A stretch of 64,000 nt of DNA from Thraustochytrium sp. TN22 (taxonomy: Eukaryota > Sar > Bigyra > Thraustochytrida > Thraustochytriidae): the NCBI GenBank assembly GCA_013306675.1, contig JABLUY010000107.1, positions 54,083-118,082 of the forward strand, written 5' to 3'. Made by a program: the position numbers and the translations under genes. Positions 8,677 to 18,300 of this stretch are shown here, one piece after another. Positions within the stretch are counted from its first letter, which is position 1. Every line of letters starts with the position of its first letter. The notes under the pieces were generated by a model that worked only from the letters and a program-made list of their open reading frames with translations, was not told the origin of the DNA and made no database searches.

Positions 8677-10833
8677 TTACTCCAGCTTGAACTTGGTGTC
8701 GCCCAGGCGAAGGCGTGCCGTGCGCAAAAGCACGACGCAGGCTGCGGTAAAGACAAAGCCTGTTACGAGGAGCGCGATGGTGGTGGAGGAGCTGGTCGCC
8801 GTAAAGTACAGCGTGAGCGAGCCGACGCTCCAGCGCGGCTCCGTCCAGAGGCGGTCGCCCGTCAGGTTGGCGCCGTCCTCCACCTGAAAGATGCTGTCCT
8901 CGAGCACGAGCGCAGGCGACAAGGCGTCATGGAAGTACGCGTTGCTGCAGAGACAGACACCACGTGCGCAGGCAAGCGCAGAGCGGCCCTGCGCGCAGGC
9001 GGGCGGCGAGGTGAGCAGCATGCAGTCCAGGTCCTGCGCGCAGGCCGGGGCGTCCGCCGAGGCGGCCTCGCCTGAGGTGAAGCTGCTGCCGCTGTTGCCA
9101 TAGAGCGCCAAATAGTCCCGCGCGAAGAGCGGGACGGGCTTGAGCCGGTTGTTCTCGACCTGGAATGGGCTGTATATGCCTGAGAAGAAGTTGGGCGGAC
9201 CGCCGGCGGTCGCGGTGGAGGCGGCCACCGCGGAGCTCGCCATGAAGTCCGCCACCGCCTCGGTGCTACTGGCACCCAGAACGCGGGCTACGAGGTCGCA
9301 TGCGAACTCCTTGGTGAGGCAGTCCCAGAGCTCGGCGGCGTGCGTCGCGTTCACGGAGACGAAAGCGACAGCGTCCGCCACGGAGCCGCCCGCCTGAACA
9401 AAGGCGTGGCGCGCGATGAGCGCCGCCACGTCCGCGATGCGAGCGGCCGCCTGCGCCTCCGCAGCATCGGCCTGACGACGGTCGTAGCGGCTGCTGAAGC
9501 GCGGGTTGGACTCGGCCACGTCGCTGTCAAAGCCGGCGAGCACCAGGCTGGCGCCCTGAAATTCCTCGGCCGCGACAAAGCTATCTGCGGGTGAGGGCGG
9601 GAGGCCACGTGTGGCCGCCTCGGCGCCGGCCGCGGCGAGTGAGATGCCCAAGTCCGTACTGGCCGTCATGACCGAGGCCAGCGAGACCTGCGCCGCGGCG
9701 CTCGTAGCGTCGCCCGCCGCGGCATGCGAAAAGTAGGACGCCGACTCAGTGCCGGCAACATTCGAGACAGCCAGCACGTCCGTGAGGTTGGCGAGCCCAA
9801 GCGAGGTCCAGGCCAGGGCGTACACGGGCGGATCGGCGCAGGTGCTGCCGTTGTACGGGTTGGCCGCTTCGGTCCGGCGGCAGCCCCCCAGCGAGAGGTC
9901 GCGCACGAAGCGGCGCGAGCCAACGCGGTCCCAGGTCTCGCCGTTGAAGAGCGCGACGAGAATCTGGCGCGGCAGTGCCTCGAGCACGGCCGTGCCGGCC
10001 TCCGCTAGCGCCTTGGCCGCCAGGAGCACGGCGGCAACGCCGCTGGCCGTTGTATCGCGCGCTGGCACCATGTCATGGAAAATGCTGACGGCATCCAGAT
10101 TGGCGGTGAGCAGGACCGAGGCCTTGTCGGCGCTGGGTAGCACTCCGGCGCCCGCCCACACGCTGAGGCCGCCCAGCGGGTCGCAGTGGCTCGAGCTCAG
10201 GCACGCTGGGCTCGTGGCGTCCTCTTTGCCGAGGTAGAAGAGGTAGCGCGCACTGTGCAGGTAGACGGCGCCCGAATAGCCGCGGTCGCGGTTACTCTTG
10301 GCCAGCATGCGCACCTCCTCGCTGGCCTTGGTGTCGCGCAGGCGCGTTACCACAAAGCCCACGGTCTCCCAGACCAGGCCGTCGCCCTCGGGTACCCAGG
10401 CGGACGAGGCCGCGGAACTGCGCGGCGGCGCCTGCGGCGACCCGTCCTCGCCCACGGTCACGATCACGTTGGCCACGTTCACCTTGACGTCCAGCTCTTT
10501 GACCACGCGCATCGTCGCGCCGCGCAGCAGCGCGTCGTCCAGCACGAGCGCCACGGCGTCCAGCCCGTGCGCGTCCTCCAGCAGCGCCTCCAGCTCCTCC
10601 TCGCTCTCTACCAGCACCAGCGCTCCCCCCTCCCCGTCCCCCCCGCTGCTCGCCGACCCGCACCCAACCGCGCCCTCGCTCCCGATCGCGCGCACGCACG
10701 GCAGCGACTCGTACTCGGTGAACATGCGCTCCGCCATCTCGTTCACCCCATTCACGGCCCCGCGCGCCACGCCGGCCGCCGCCGCTGCCAGCGCCGCCGC
10801 CGCCAGCGCCGCCGCGCGCGCCCGCGCCCGCAT
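8677..10833 (-). CDS. NCSTN: Nicastrin, gamma-secretase subunit
   Basis: A 718-residue type I membrane glycoprotein from the ATG at 10833, which gives the signal peptide MRARARAAALAAAALAAAAA and a GVARGA cleavage region. The longer open frame to 11037 is Arg-rich leader. The body has nicastrin features: LHSARYLFYLGKED, the peptidase-like LLTANLDAVSIFHDM and DTTASGVAAVLLAAK, and LVALFNGETWDRVGSRRF, the counterpart of the conserved GExxDxxGS segment. A single membrane helix (TTIALLVTGFVFTAACVVLL) precedes a 15-residue tail. Nicastrin stabilises gamma-secretase and gates substrates for intramembrane proteolysis; it resembles M28 peptidases but is thought inactive. Length is close to the animal protein (about 709). 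Divergent from the gene at 11573. Confidence 0.9.
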   Translation of the reverse strand: MRARARAAALAAAALAAAAAGVARGAVNGVNEMAERMFTEYESLPCVRAIGSEGAVGCGSASSGGDGEGGALVLVESEEELEALLEDAHGLDAVALVLDDALLRGATMRVVKELDVKVNVANVIVTVGEDGSPQAPPRSSAASSAWVPEGDGLVWETVGFVVTRLRDTKASEEVRMLAKSNRDRGYSGAVYLHSARYLFYLGKEDATSPACLSSSHCDPLGGLSVWAGAGVLPSADKASVLLTANLDAVSIFHDMVPARDTTASGVAAVLLAAKALAEAGTAVLEALPRQILVALFNGETWDRVGSRRFVRDLSLGGCRRTEAANPYNGSTCADPPVYALAWTSLGLANLTDVLAVSNVAGTESASYFSHAAAGDATSAAAQVSLASVMTASTDLGISLAAAGAEAATRGLPPSPADSFVAAEEFQGASLVLAGFDSDVAESNPRFSSRYDRRQADAAEAQAAARIADVAALIARHAFVQAGGSVADAVAFVSVNATHAAELWDCLTKEFACDLVARVLGASSTEAVADFMASSAVAASTATAGGPPNFFSGIYSPFQVENNRLKPVPLFARDYLALYGNSGSSFTSGEAASADAPACAQDLDCMLLTSPPACAQGRSALACARGVCLCSNAYFHDALSPALVLEDSIFQVEDGANLTGDRLWTEPRWSVGSLTLYFTATSSSTTIALLVTGFVFTAACVVLLRTARLRLGDTKFKLE

Positions 10834-11572
10834 CCCGCGCCCGCGCGCCCGCCGCGCCCGCCGCCGCCGCGCGCCTTCGATTTCGAACTGCCGCCTCCGC
10901 CGACCCGGACTTTGATCGAGCGAGCGAGCGAGCGAGCAAGCCCTGCCCTGCTGCCCTGGCCCAGCGCGCCCCCGGTGTGCGTGGCGCACACCTGGGGCGC
11001 GGTCCTCCCCCACCACGCCCAGCGTCGCCCGGGCCACGAAGCAAGGCTCAGCCGCGGCCGCTGAGCTGAGCTGGCGGCCGCGGCGCGGCGCGGCGCGCGT
11101 CCTCTCCGAGCGTCAAAGCGGTGAAAACGATCAAAGCATAGGCGAGCGTAGCGCCTCGCTCTGCCAGGGCCGCCCCGGTAGATTACCAACAGTAAGTTAC
11201 CTATAACGCTCTTACCTAACATAAAGAAAGGGCGAAAGGCGGCCAGCCACCGCCAGCGAAAGAAAAACAAAAGAAAGGTCTCAGAGACACAGTCAGGCAC
11301 TGTCAGGGTCGAGTTCAAGTCCACGTTCTTTGGCAAGTCCACTCTTGGCAGGCTAGCTCACTGGCGGACTTGGCATTTGTTTCGTTTCATTCGAGAGACA
11401 AGCGCAACATTCGTCGTGGTTAGCAGGCCGCCACGGTCGGCGAACGCGCGCGCGAGGCGGGCAAAGCCGGGTCCGGCCGCGGGGGCCTCGGGGCGCGCGC
11501 GGCGGCGAGGGCGGCGGCGGGCGGGCGGCAGCGGCGCGCGCGCGGCGGCGGCGGCGGCGAGGAGGAGGGAGG
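10834..11572. promoter_or_regulatory. Divergent promoter region, nicastrin / coiled-coil gene
   Basis: A 739-bp spacer between two head-to-head genes, so it must hold both promoters. A tetranucleotide run (cgag units, 10917-10940) lies 84-107 bp upstream of the nicastrin ATG. No TATA-like element stands out. A less GC-rich patch around 11190-11290 may mark the core. Confidence 0.4.
10917..10940. repeat. Tetranucleotide microsatellite in nicastrin 5' leader
   Basis: About five copies of cgag, ending gcaag. One of several microsatellites near gene starts in this window. Confidence 0.7.
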
Positions 11573-12220
11573 ATGGAGGCGAGCGCGCGGGCCGCGCTGG
11601 CGCTGGTGCGCGCGCCGGGCGCGGCGGCGCTGGCGCCGCTGGCGGCGTCGAAGCTGGCGGCGGCGGCGGAGCGCGCGGCGCGGCATGCGGAGCGCGCGGG
11701 CGGCGTGCTGCGCGCGGCGGTGGCCAACCGCCTGTCGCGCGCGGAGACGCGCGCGCGCGCGCCCGCGGCGCAGTCGCTGCAGAGCGCGCTGCAACGCGGC
11801 AACGGCCACGGGTCGGTGCTGGCGGACCTGCTGGCCGAAGTCGCGGCGCAGGGCGATGGCAAGCGCCGCGCCGACGCGCGCTCGCTGGCCGAGGAGGCCG
11901 CGCGCCATGAGATCGTCATGAACGCGCTTCATGGCGACATGCCGCCGGCGTCAGCGCAGATGCAGGCCGTCAAGCCCTGCATTAGCCTGGGCGGCCTCTC
12001 GCCCATCAGCTTCCAGGTGCTCCTCGGCACTCGCGCCGATGTCTGGATGCGCTCCTCGGCGCGCGTCTCCTCGGACCTCACGATCAAGCTGCGCGACCAG
12101 AACGAATACCTTGAGGACACCAATGCGTATCTTACGGCCTTCGTTGAGCGCCAGCGCGACAGCATTGAGAGTCTCAAGGAGGAGGTGCGCCGCCTGCGCG
12201 AGGAGCTCGCGCGCCGCTAG
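11573..12220 (+). CDS. Hypothetical protein with C-terminal coiled coil
   Basis: A 215-residue protein, not recognised. The ATG follows a purine-rich leader (gaggagggagg). Residues 1-75 are Ala/Arg-rich and probably helical or disordered. The middle (about 110-165) is more complex, including CISLGGLSPISFQVLLGT. The C-terminus (about 170-213) is a heptad-like coiled coil: LRDQNEYLEDTNAYLTAFVE then IESLKEEVRRLREELARR. Third-position C/G bias and a well-formed coiled coil support a real gene. Role unknown; a dimeric scaffold is a guess. It converges with the remodeler gene, 170 bp between stops. Confidence 0.65.
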   Translation: MEASARAALALVRAPGAAALAPLAASKLAAAAERAARHAERAGGVLRAAVANRLSRAETRARAPAAQSLQSALQRGNGHGSVLADLLAEVAAQGDGKRRADARSLAEEAARHEIVMNALHGDMPPASAQMQAVKPCISLGGLSPISFQVLLGTRADVWMRSSARVSSDLTIKLRDQNEYLEDTNAYLTAFVERQRDSIESLKEEVRRLREELARR

Positions 12221-12390
12221 CCGAGCCGGCCTGGGCGGAGGGCTCTTGTCTCGAGCGACAGTAGCCATGCCACATGAACGATTTGTACGCAACACGCAAA
12301 GAGCTCCAAAGGCCCTTTCACATCAATCACGGGCTCAGCTTTTTTCTTCTTCATATCAATTTTCTTCTTCTTTGTTCCTTCCAGCGAAGG

Positions 12391-15300
12391 TCATTGCGCC
12401 GCTTCTACCTGCGGCGCGGCGCTGGTTGTGGCATCGCCGGCGGAGGCCGAGGCTTCGGCAGTGGTCGATTTTTCCGCTGCGCTTGGGACTTCTTCAACCG
12501 CGCGCGAGACTTCGGCACCGGAAGTCTTTTCAGCTGGCGCAGTTTCCGCAGGAGCACTTTGCTCGGGCGCCTCGGCTTCCGAAGCGCTCTTTGTCGTGCT
12601 CTCAGTCGCAGGTGCGTTTGTTGTCGTTGTTGTCGTCGCCTCTGGCTCGGCCATAGCCTTGCCTGTGGTCGCCTCAGGCTCGGCCATAGCCTTGCCTGTG
12701 GTCGCCTCTGCATCTACCGTAGCGTCGCCCTTGGCCGCCTCCGGCTTTGCAGTGGCGTCGCCCTTGGTCGCCTCTGCCTCTACCGTAGCGTCGCCCTTGG
12801 TCGTCTCTGGCTTAGCCGTAGCGTCGCCCTTGGTCGTCTCTGGCTTAGCCGTAGCGTCGCCCTTGGCCGCCTCCGGCTTAGCAGTGGCGTCGCCCTTGGC
12901 CGCCTCTGCCTCTACCGTAGCGTCGCCCTTGGTCGTCTCTGGCTTAGCCGTAGCGTCGCCCTTGGCAGCCTCCGGCTCAGCCGCAACCTTTTCCTTGGCC
13001 GCCTCCGGCTCAGCCGCAACCTTCTCCATGGCCGCCGCCGGTTCGGCCGCAACCTTGACTTTAGCCGCCCCCGGCTCAGCCGCAATTTTCTCCTTGGTCG
13101 TCTCCGGCTCAGCCACAACCCTGTCCTTGGTCTTCGCCGGCTCGGCCACAACCTTGCCCTTGTCCTTGGCCACCACCTTGTTCTTGATCATCTCAGGCTT
13201 GACCGCCTCCGGCTTGGCAAAGGTGGATACATCCACGCCGGTGACTTGAAAGGTGACGGTGATGAGGTCGCCGCGCACGCGAGCCTTTTGCGTAAAGGAC
13301 GACAGCGGGCCACTGCGCGCACCAATCGGCGCGGAGGGGTCGCTCTCGTCCACAGCATCTTCACCGGTGGCGTAGTCATCGTCGTCATCGTTGCCGAGAT
13401 CGTCATCGTGCTTCGCGAACACGGTGGAGCGCGCTCGCTTGGTGCCATTGGCCTTGCGCGCCGAGGATGCCGGTGCGGGGCGTTTGCTTGAGGACGCCGG
13501 CGCGGTGGCATTTGCCTTGGAAGTGGTGGTAGCAGGGGCGGTTGCGCGCTTCTTGGCGCCAGCAGGCGCCTTGGAACGGTGGTCCTCGCAGTAAAACTCG
13601 ATCTGCGTGTCCGGGTCCCAGCCAGTGTCGACCGCGCACGGCACGTGGAAGGACTTGTCGCACTTTGCGTAAAAGCAGCCAAGCGTGGCGCCGCGGGTGG
13701 CGCAGGCTGCACAGTTCAGGAAACGGCCTCGACGAACGGCCTTGAGCACATTGTGGAACTTGTCGTCCTTGATGAAGGCCTCGGGACTAAGCGTGGCGCA
13801 GCGCCAGTGCGTCCAGACGGGCGCCCAGCGATTCTCGCCCTTGGGCTGCATGAACGGATAAGGCAGCGGACGCTCTTGCACCGGCATGCTGGCCTCCTCG
13901 CCCGGCTTAGGAACGCGCATGTCGCGCATGCACAGCGCGCACGTCTTGATGACGGGCTTCCCGGGCTCCAACGGCGGGTCCTCGTGCTCGCGCCAGTCTT
14001 CGTCGATCAGATCGGGCCCATCCTTGGGCCGCTTCTTCTTGGAGGACGCCAGCTGCGGCGCGTCCGCGCCGCGCGACTGTGCGACGGGGAGCGGTGCCCG
14101 CATCGAGCGCCGACGAGACGCCGCTGACCCTGGCGGCGTCCCAGCAGGCGTGGCAGCCTCGCCCTTGCGCGGGCGGCCGCGGCTGCGACGCGCCGGCGTG
14201 GCGGCGGGGGCAGCCGCGGTGCCGCCCAAGCGCTTGCGAAGCGCTGGGTCGAAGGGGAAGTGATGCGAGACCTCAAACTCCTTGCCCTCCAGGTGATCGG
14301 GGCAGATGATGAGGTTGCGGTGCAGGCGCAGGGAGCGCTTGTAGTTGATACACTCGCTGTGGAAGCCCTTGGCGCAGCGCAGGCAGTGCACCTGAACCGG
14401 CTTGTTTTTGTCCGTACACGTGCAGCACTCGTGCAGAGAGCAGATAAAGGTGCAGTTGACCTCGTCCAGAATGCGCGCGTGCTTGGCCTTTTTAATGCAA
14501 GCCACGTGGTAGAAGCGGCCGCAGTTGTCGTCGGCGCAGCAAAAGACTCCGTCCGGCTTGACGTCCGCGTACCCGCCCTCGCGGCAAAGCATGCACGTGT
14601 GAAAGCCATTCTTGCAGTCCGGACAGAACCACCTATCCTCGGACTCCAAGTCCTTGGCGCCCTCCGCCGACAAGCAATTCGGGTGGAACGCCTGCTTGCA
14701 TGGACCCTCGCACATGACCAGCTTCCCGCCGTCCGCGCACACCGCGCACACCTCGCTAAAGTGGTCCTTCATGATGCCGCCCTCGCCCTCGTCCACGTCC
14801 ATGGCGGCGCCGCCCTCCTCATACATGTCGGCGTCGGCGTCAGCGTCGTCGTCGTCATCGTCGCTCAGTTCCGAGTACCTGCCGCGGCGCTGCTTCTTCT
14901 TGCGCTTCTGGCCACGCTTACCACCGCCACCGGCGTCCGACTCTGCCTCGCCATACAGGGCCGCCCGAGAGGAGGAGGCCGCCGAGGCGGCGCGCGCGCC
15001 GAGCTCACCACCACCACCACCACCACCGCCGCCGCCGCCGCCAGCGTCGCTGTCGTTATCCGAGAAGAGTTCATCGTCACTGTCGGCCGAAGCGTTCCCG
15101 CCACGGCGCGCGCGGCGCTCGCGAAGGCTCTCAAGGCGGCGCATCCAGCGCTCCGCCAGCTCCGTGTACACCTTGCGCGCCGGGTTCTCCGGGTCGAAGC
15201 TCTCGGAGCCAAACGTCTTGCGCATATTGCTGATCTGCACAAGGAGCGAGAGGGCTGTCTCCAGGTCGTGCTCGTTGACCATCTCGCCAGCCGTGCGCTG

Positions 15301-18300
15301 CGCCACGATGTCGCGCACCAGCAGGCGCACGTCCTCCATGAACTGTCGGCGCTTCGTGCGGTCGCGACCCAGCTCCATGGCCTGTTGCATGTCGTTGAGC
15401 TTGGCCAGGAGCGTGTCGGGCGTGGCCATGTCCGGCAGCACCTTGGCCCAGAAGTTCGGGTCGTTGATGTCAACGCCGTCCTCGCGCTCCTCCGCCTTGA
15501 AGGTAGTCTTGTTGACAGTGTTGTGCTTGAGCTTGTCGAGCGCGCCGCCGCCCGATCCATCCTTGACACGGTCCATCTTGACGGTGCGCGCGTTGGTCTT
15601 GAGCAGGTCGTCAATGTCGGCGCCCACGAAGGTGCGCGCCGCCGCGTTGTCATCCTCGCGCAGGTGGTGGTAGGCGCCTTCGCGAAGCATGCGCTCGAGC
15701 TCGGCCGGGCTCAGATTCTTACCGCCCACGCCCTTCTCCGAGTCCTTGCCGGCGCCGCCCTTGCTCGCCTTGAGCGTCGATTCGTGTACCGTGCCCAAGA
15801 CGGCACGCTCCAGGCCGAGCTTCATGGCAGCGCGCTGCAGCATGGTCTCCTCGTAGGTGTTCTTGGTCACCAGACGGAAGATTTTCACGGCGCGCTTCTG
15901 GCCGATGCGGTGCACGCGCGCCTGCGCCTGCGCGTCGTTCTGCGGGTTCCAGTCCGAATCGAAGATGATGACAGTGTCCGCGGCGGTTAGGTTGATGCCG
16001 ACGCCGCCGGCGCGCGTGGACAGCAGAAACACAAAGGAGTTCGACGCCGGGTCGCTGAAGCGGTCGATGGCCGCCTGCCGCACGTTGCCCTGCACACCGC
16101 CGTCGAGGCGCTCCATCGGGTACCCGCGGCTCTTGCACAAGTACTCGAGCAGGTCGAGCATGCGCACCATCTGCGAAAAGATGAGCACCTTGTGGCCCTC
16201 CTTGCGCAGCTTGGGCAGCAGCTTGTCCACCAGAACCAGCTTACCCGAGCCGCGCACGCAACGCTCCAGGGCGGCCACGTCAAAGAGCTCGTCGCGGCTC
16301 ATCTCATCCTTGTGCGCCTTGCGCACGAGCTGCAAGAGATCAGCCTGTTCGTCCGCGTCCGTGGCGCTCTCCTCGGCGCCTGTCGCCTTGTCAGCCTTGC
16401 GGCCCTTGGACACCTCTCGCTCCACGGCCGCCAGCTTGGCGCGAATTTCCTTGCGCAGGTTGGACTGTTCGCTCTCTTGCACACCCGAGATCAGGTACGG
16501 GTGGTTGCAGCACTTGCGCAGCTCCATCTCCACATTGATGAGCTGCGGCTTGTTGCCACCCTTGCAGCCCTTGTAGAGCACCTGCCGGTTGCGGTCGAAG
16601 ATGGCGCGGTAGTACCTCTTCTGCAACATCGTCAGCTCCACGTCGATGATGGTCTCCTCCTTGGGCGGGATGCTCTTCTCTACGTCCTCCTTGACGCGCC
16701 GCAGCATGTACGGGGCGATCTCCTGCTGAAGCTGGTCCAGCTGCTCCGTGCTCTGCATGTCGCCATACTTGAACATGAACTGGTGCTGGTCTGGGAACTG
16801 GTTCGGGTCGCAAAAGTTGAGCAGCGACCACAGCTCCAGGATGTTGTTCTGCAGCGGGGTGCCGGTCAGCAAGAGTCGCAGCGCGTCCGGAATGCGAAGC
16901 AGCATCTCCAGCAGCTTGGACTTGACGCTGCGCAGTCGGTGGCCCTCGTCAATGACCATGCCGAGCCAAGGCAGCGAGGTCAGGTGGTCCACGTCCTGCA
17001 TGAAGCACTCGTAGGTGGTCACCAACACATTGAACTTGAGCACGTCCTTGCGACCCTCCATGCCCGGGTAGTACCACTCAAAGCGCCGAATCACCTCGCG
17101 CGCCTCGGCACCGCCCACGTCGTAGTACTTGCACACGTTCATGTCGGTCCACGTCTCCACTTCGCGGTGCCAGTGGCCAATGGTGGACAGCGGCGCGACG
17201 ATGAGGAACGGCCCGCGCAGGTTGGCGCGCGTGCGCATATGCTCCAGCGTCGCCACCACCTGCACCGTCTTGCCGAGACCCATCTCGTCCGCCAGGATGC
17301 AGTTGACGCCACGGTACCAGTGCTCTAGGATCCAGTTGATGCCCTGCAGCTGGTACGGCCGCAGCATGTTGCCGTTCTTGTACCGCGGCTGGTTGCGCGG
17401 GTTGTATGGAACGAAGCGCTTGCGGTGGAGCTCCGCGAGTGCCGCACGCTGGGCCTTGAAGGCGCGCACCGTGCTCTGGTTCTCCAGCTGCGCGCCCTCC
17501 CCGAGCGCCTTTTGCCGCAACTGCATCTCCTGCCGCTGCAGCCCGAGCTGCTGCTGCGTGCTCACCTCGCCGACAAAGTCCTCCTCCGGCAATGGCATGA
17601 GCGAGACCGCCACCTGCCACGCCTCCATCCGCACGCGCGTGTTAATCTGCTGGACCGCCTGGGCGCGCTGGTGCGGGTCCGAGATGGCGTTCGCCTGCCG
17701 CAGCGCCTCGCGCACCTGCGGACTGTCGGAAGAACCATTTTGCCACACGCGAAGATTTGGTCGCATCGCCTTGATTACCTGCGACAGGTGCCGAGCCACG
17801 TATACGTGGTCCTCGTCCGGCGCCGTGCGCGGTGACCCGTCGAAGCGGACGTCCTCCGGCTCGATTCGCATCGCGTCGTACGAGGACCCCTGCGCCTTGC
17901 GCCAGCGCGTGAGCGACAGGCCGGACTCCTTCAAGTGCTGGTCCTCGATGCGCGTGATGATGTTGTCCAGGACAGACGCCACCTTGACCAGCCGGTGCAT
18001 GCGAAAGTTGTCTTCCACGTTGTGGCCGTCTTCCTGCTCCATCTGCTGCGCCTTGCGTGCCGCCCCGGCAATGACGCGCTTCTTGGCCGCCTCCGCTGCG
18101 GCAATCATGGCCGCCTCCTGCTTCTGGTCCGCGGGAGGGTCGCCCGCCTCGCCGTCCTCCGCCTTGGTGGTGGTGGTGGTGGTGGTGGTGGTGGTCGTCG
18201 TCTGCAGCTGCTGCGGCTCGGCCTTGACGGCCGCCACCGCCTTGGCCACCGCCTTGGCCTCCTTCTTTCGCGCCACTTCCGCGTGGAGATATCCGAGCGC

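Noticed and set aside
12274-13491. 405-codon plus-strand frame with Leu/Arg/Ser repeats
   Set aside because: Exact antisense of the 33-bp repeat tail of the remodeler; repeats with unit divisible by three keep all frames open. The minus strand has clear domains.
14260-17328. Long plus-strand frames opposite the SNF2 motor
   Set aside because: Leu/Val/His-rich antisense translation of highly biased codons; the opposite strand encodes conserved helicase motifs.
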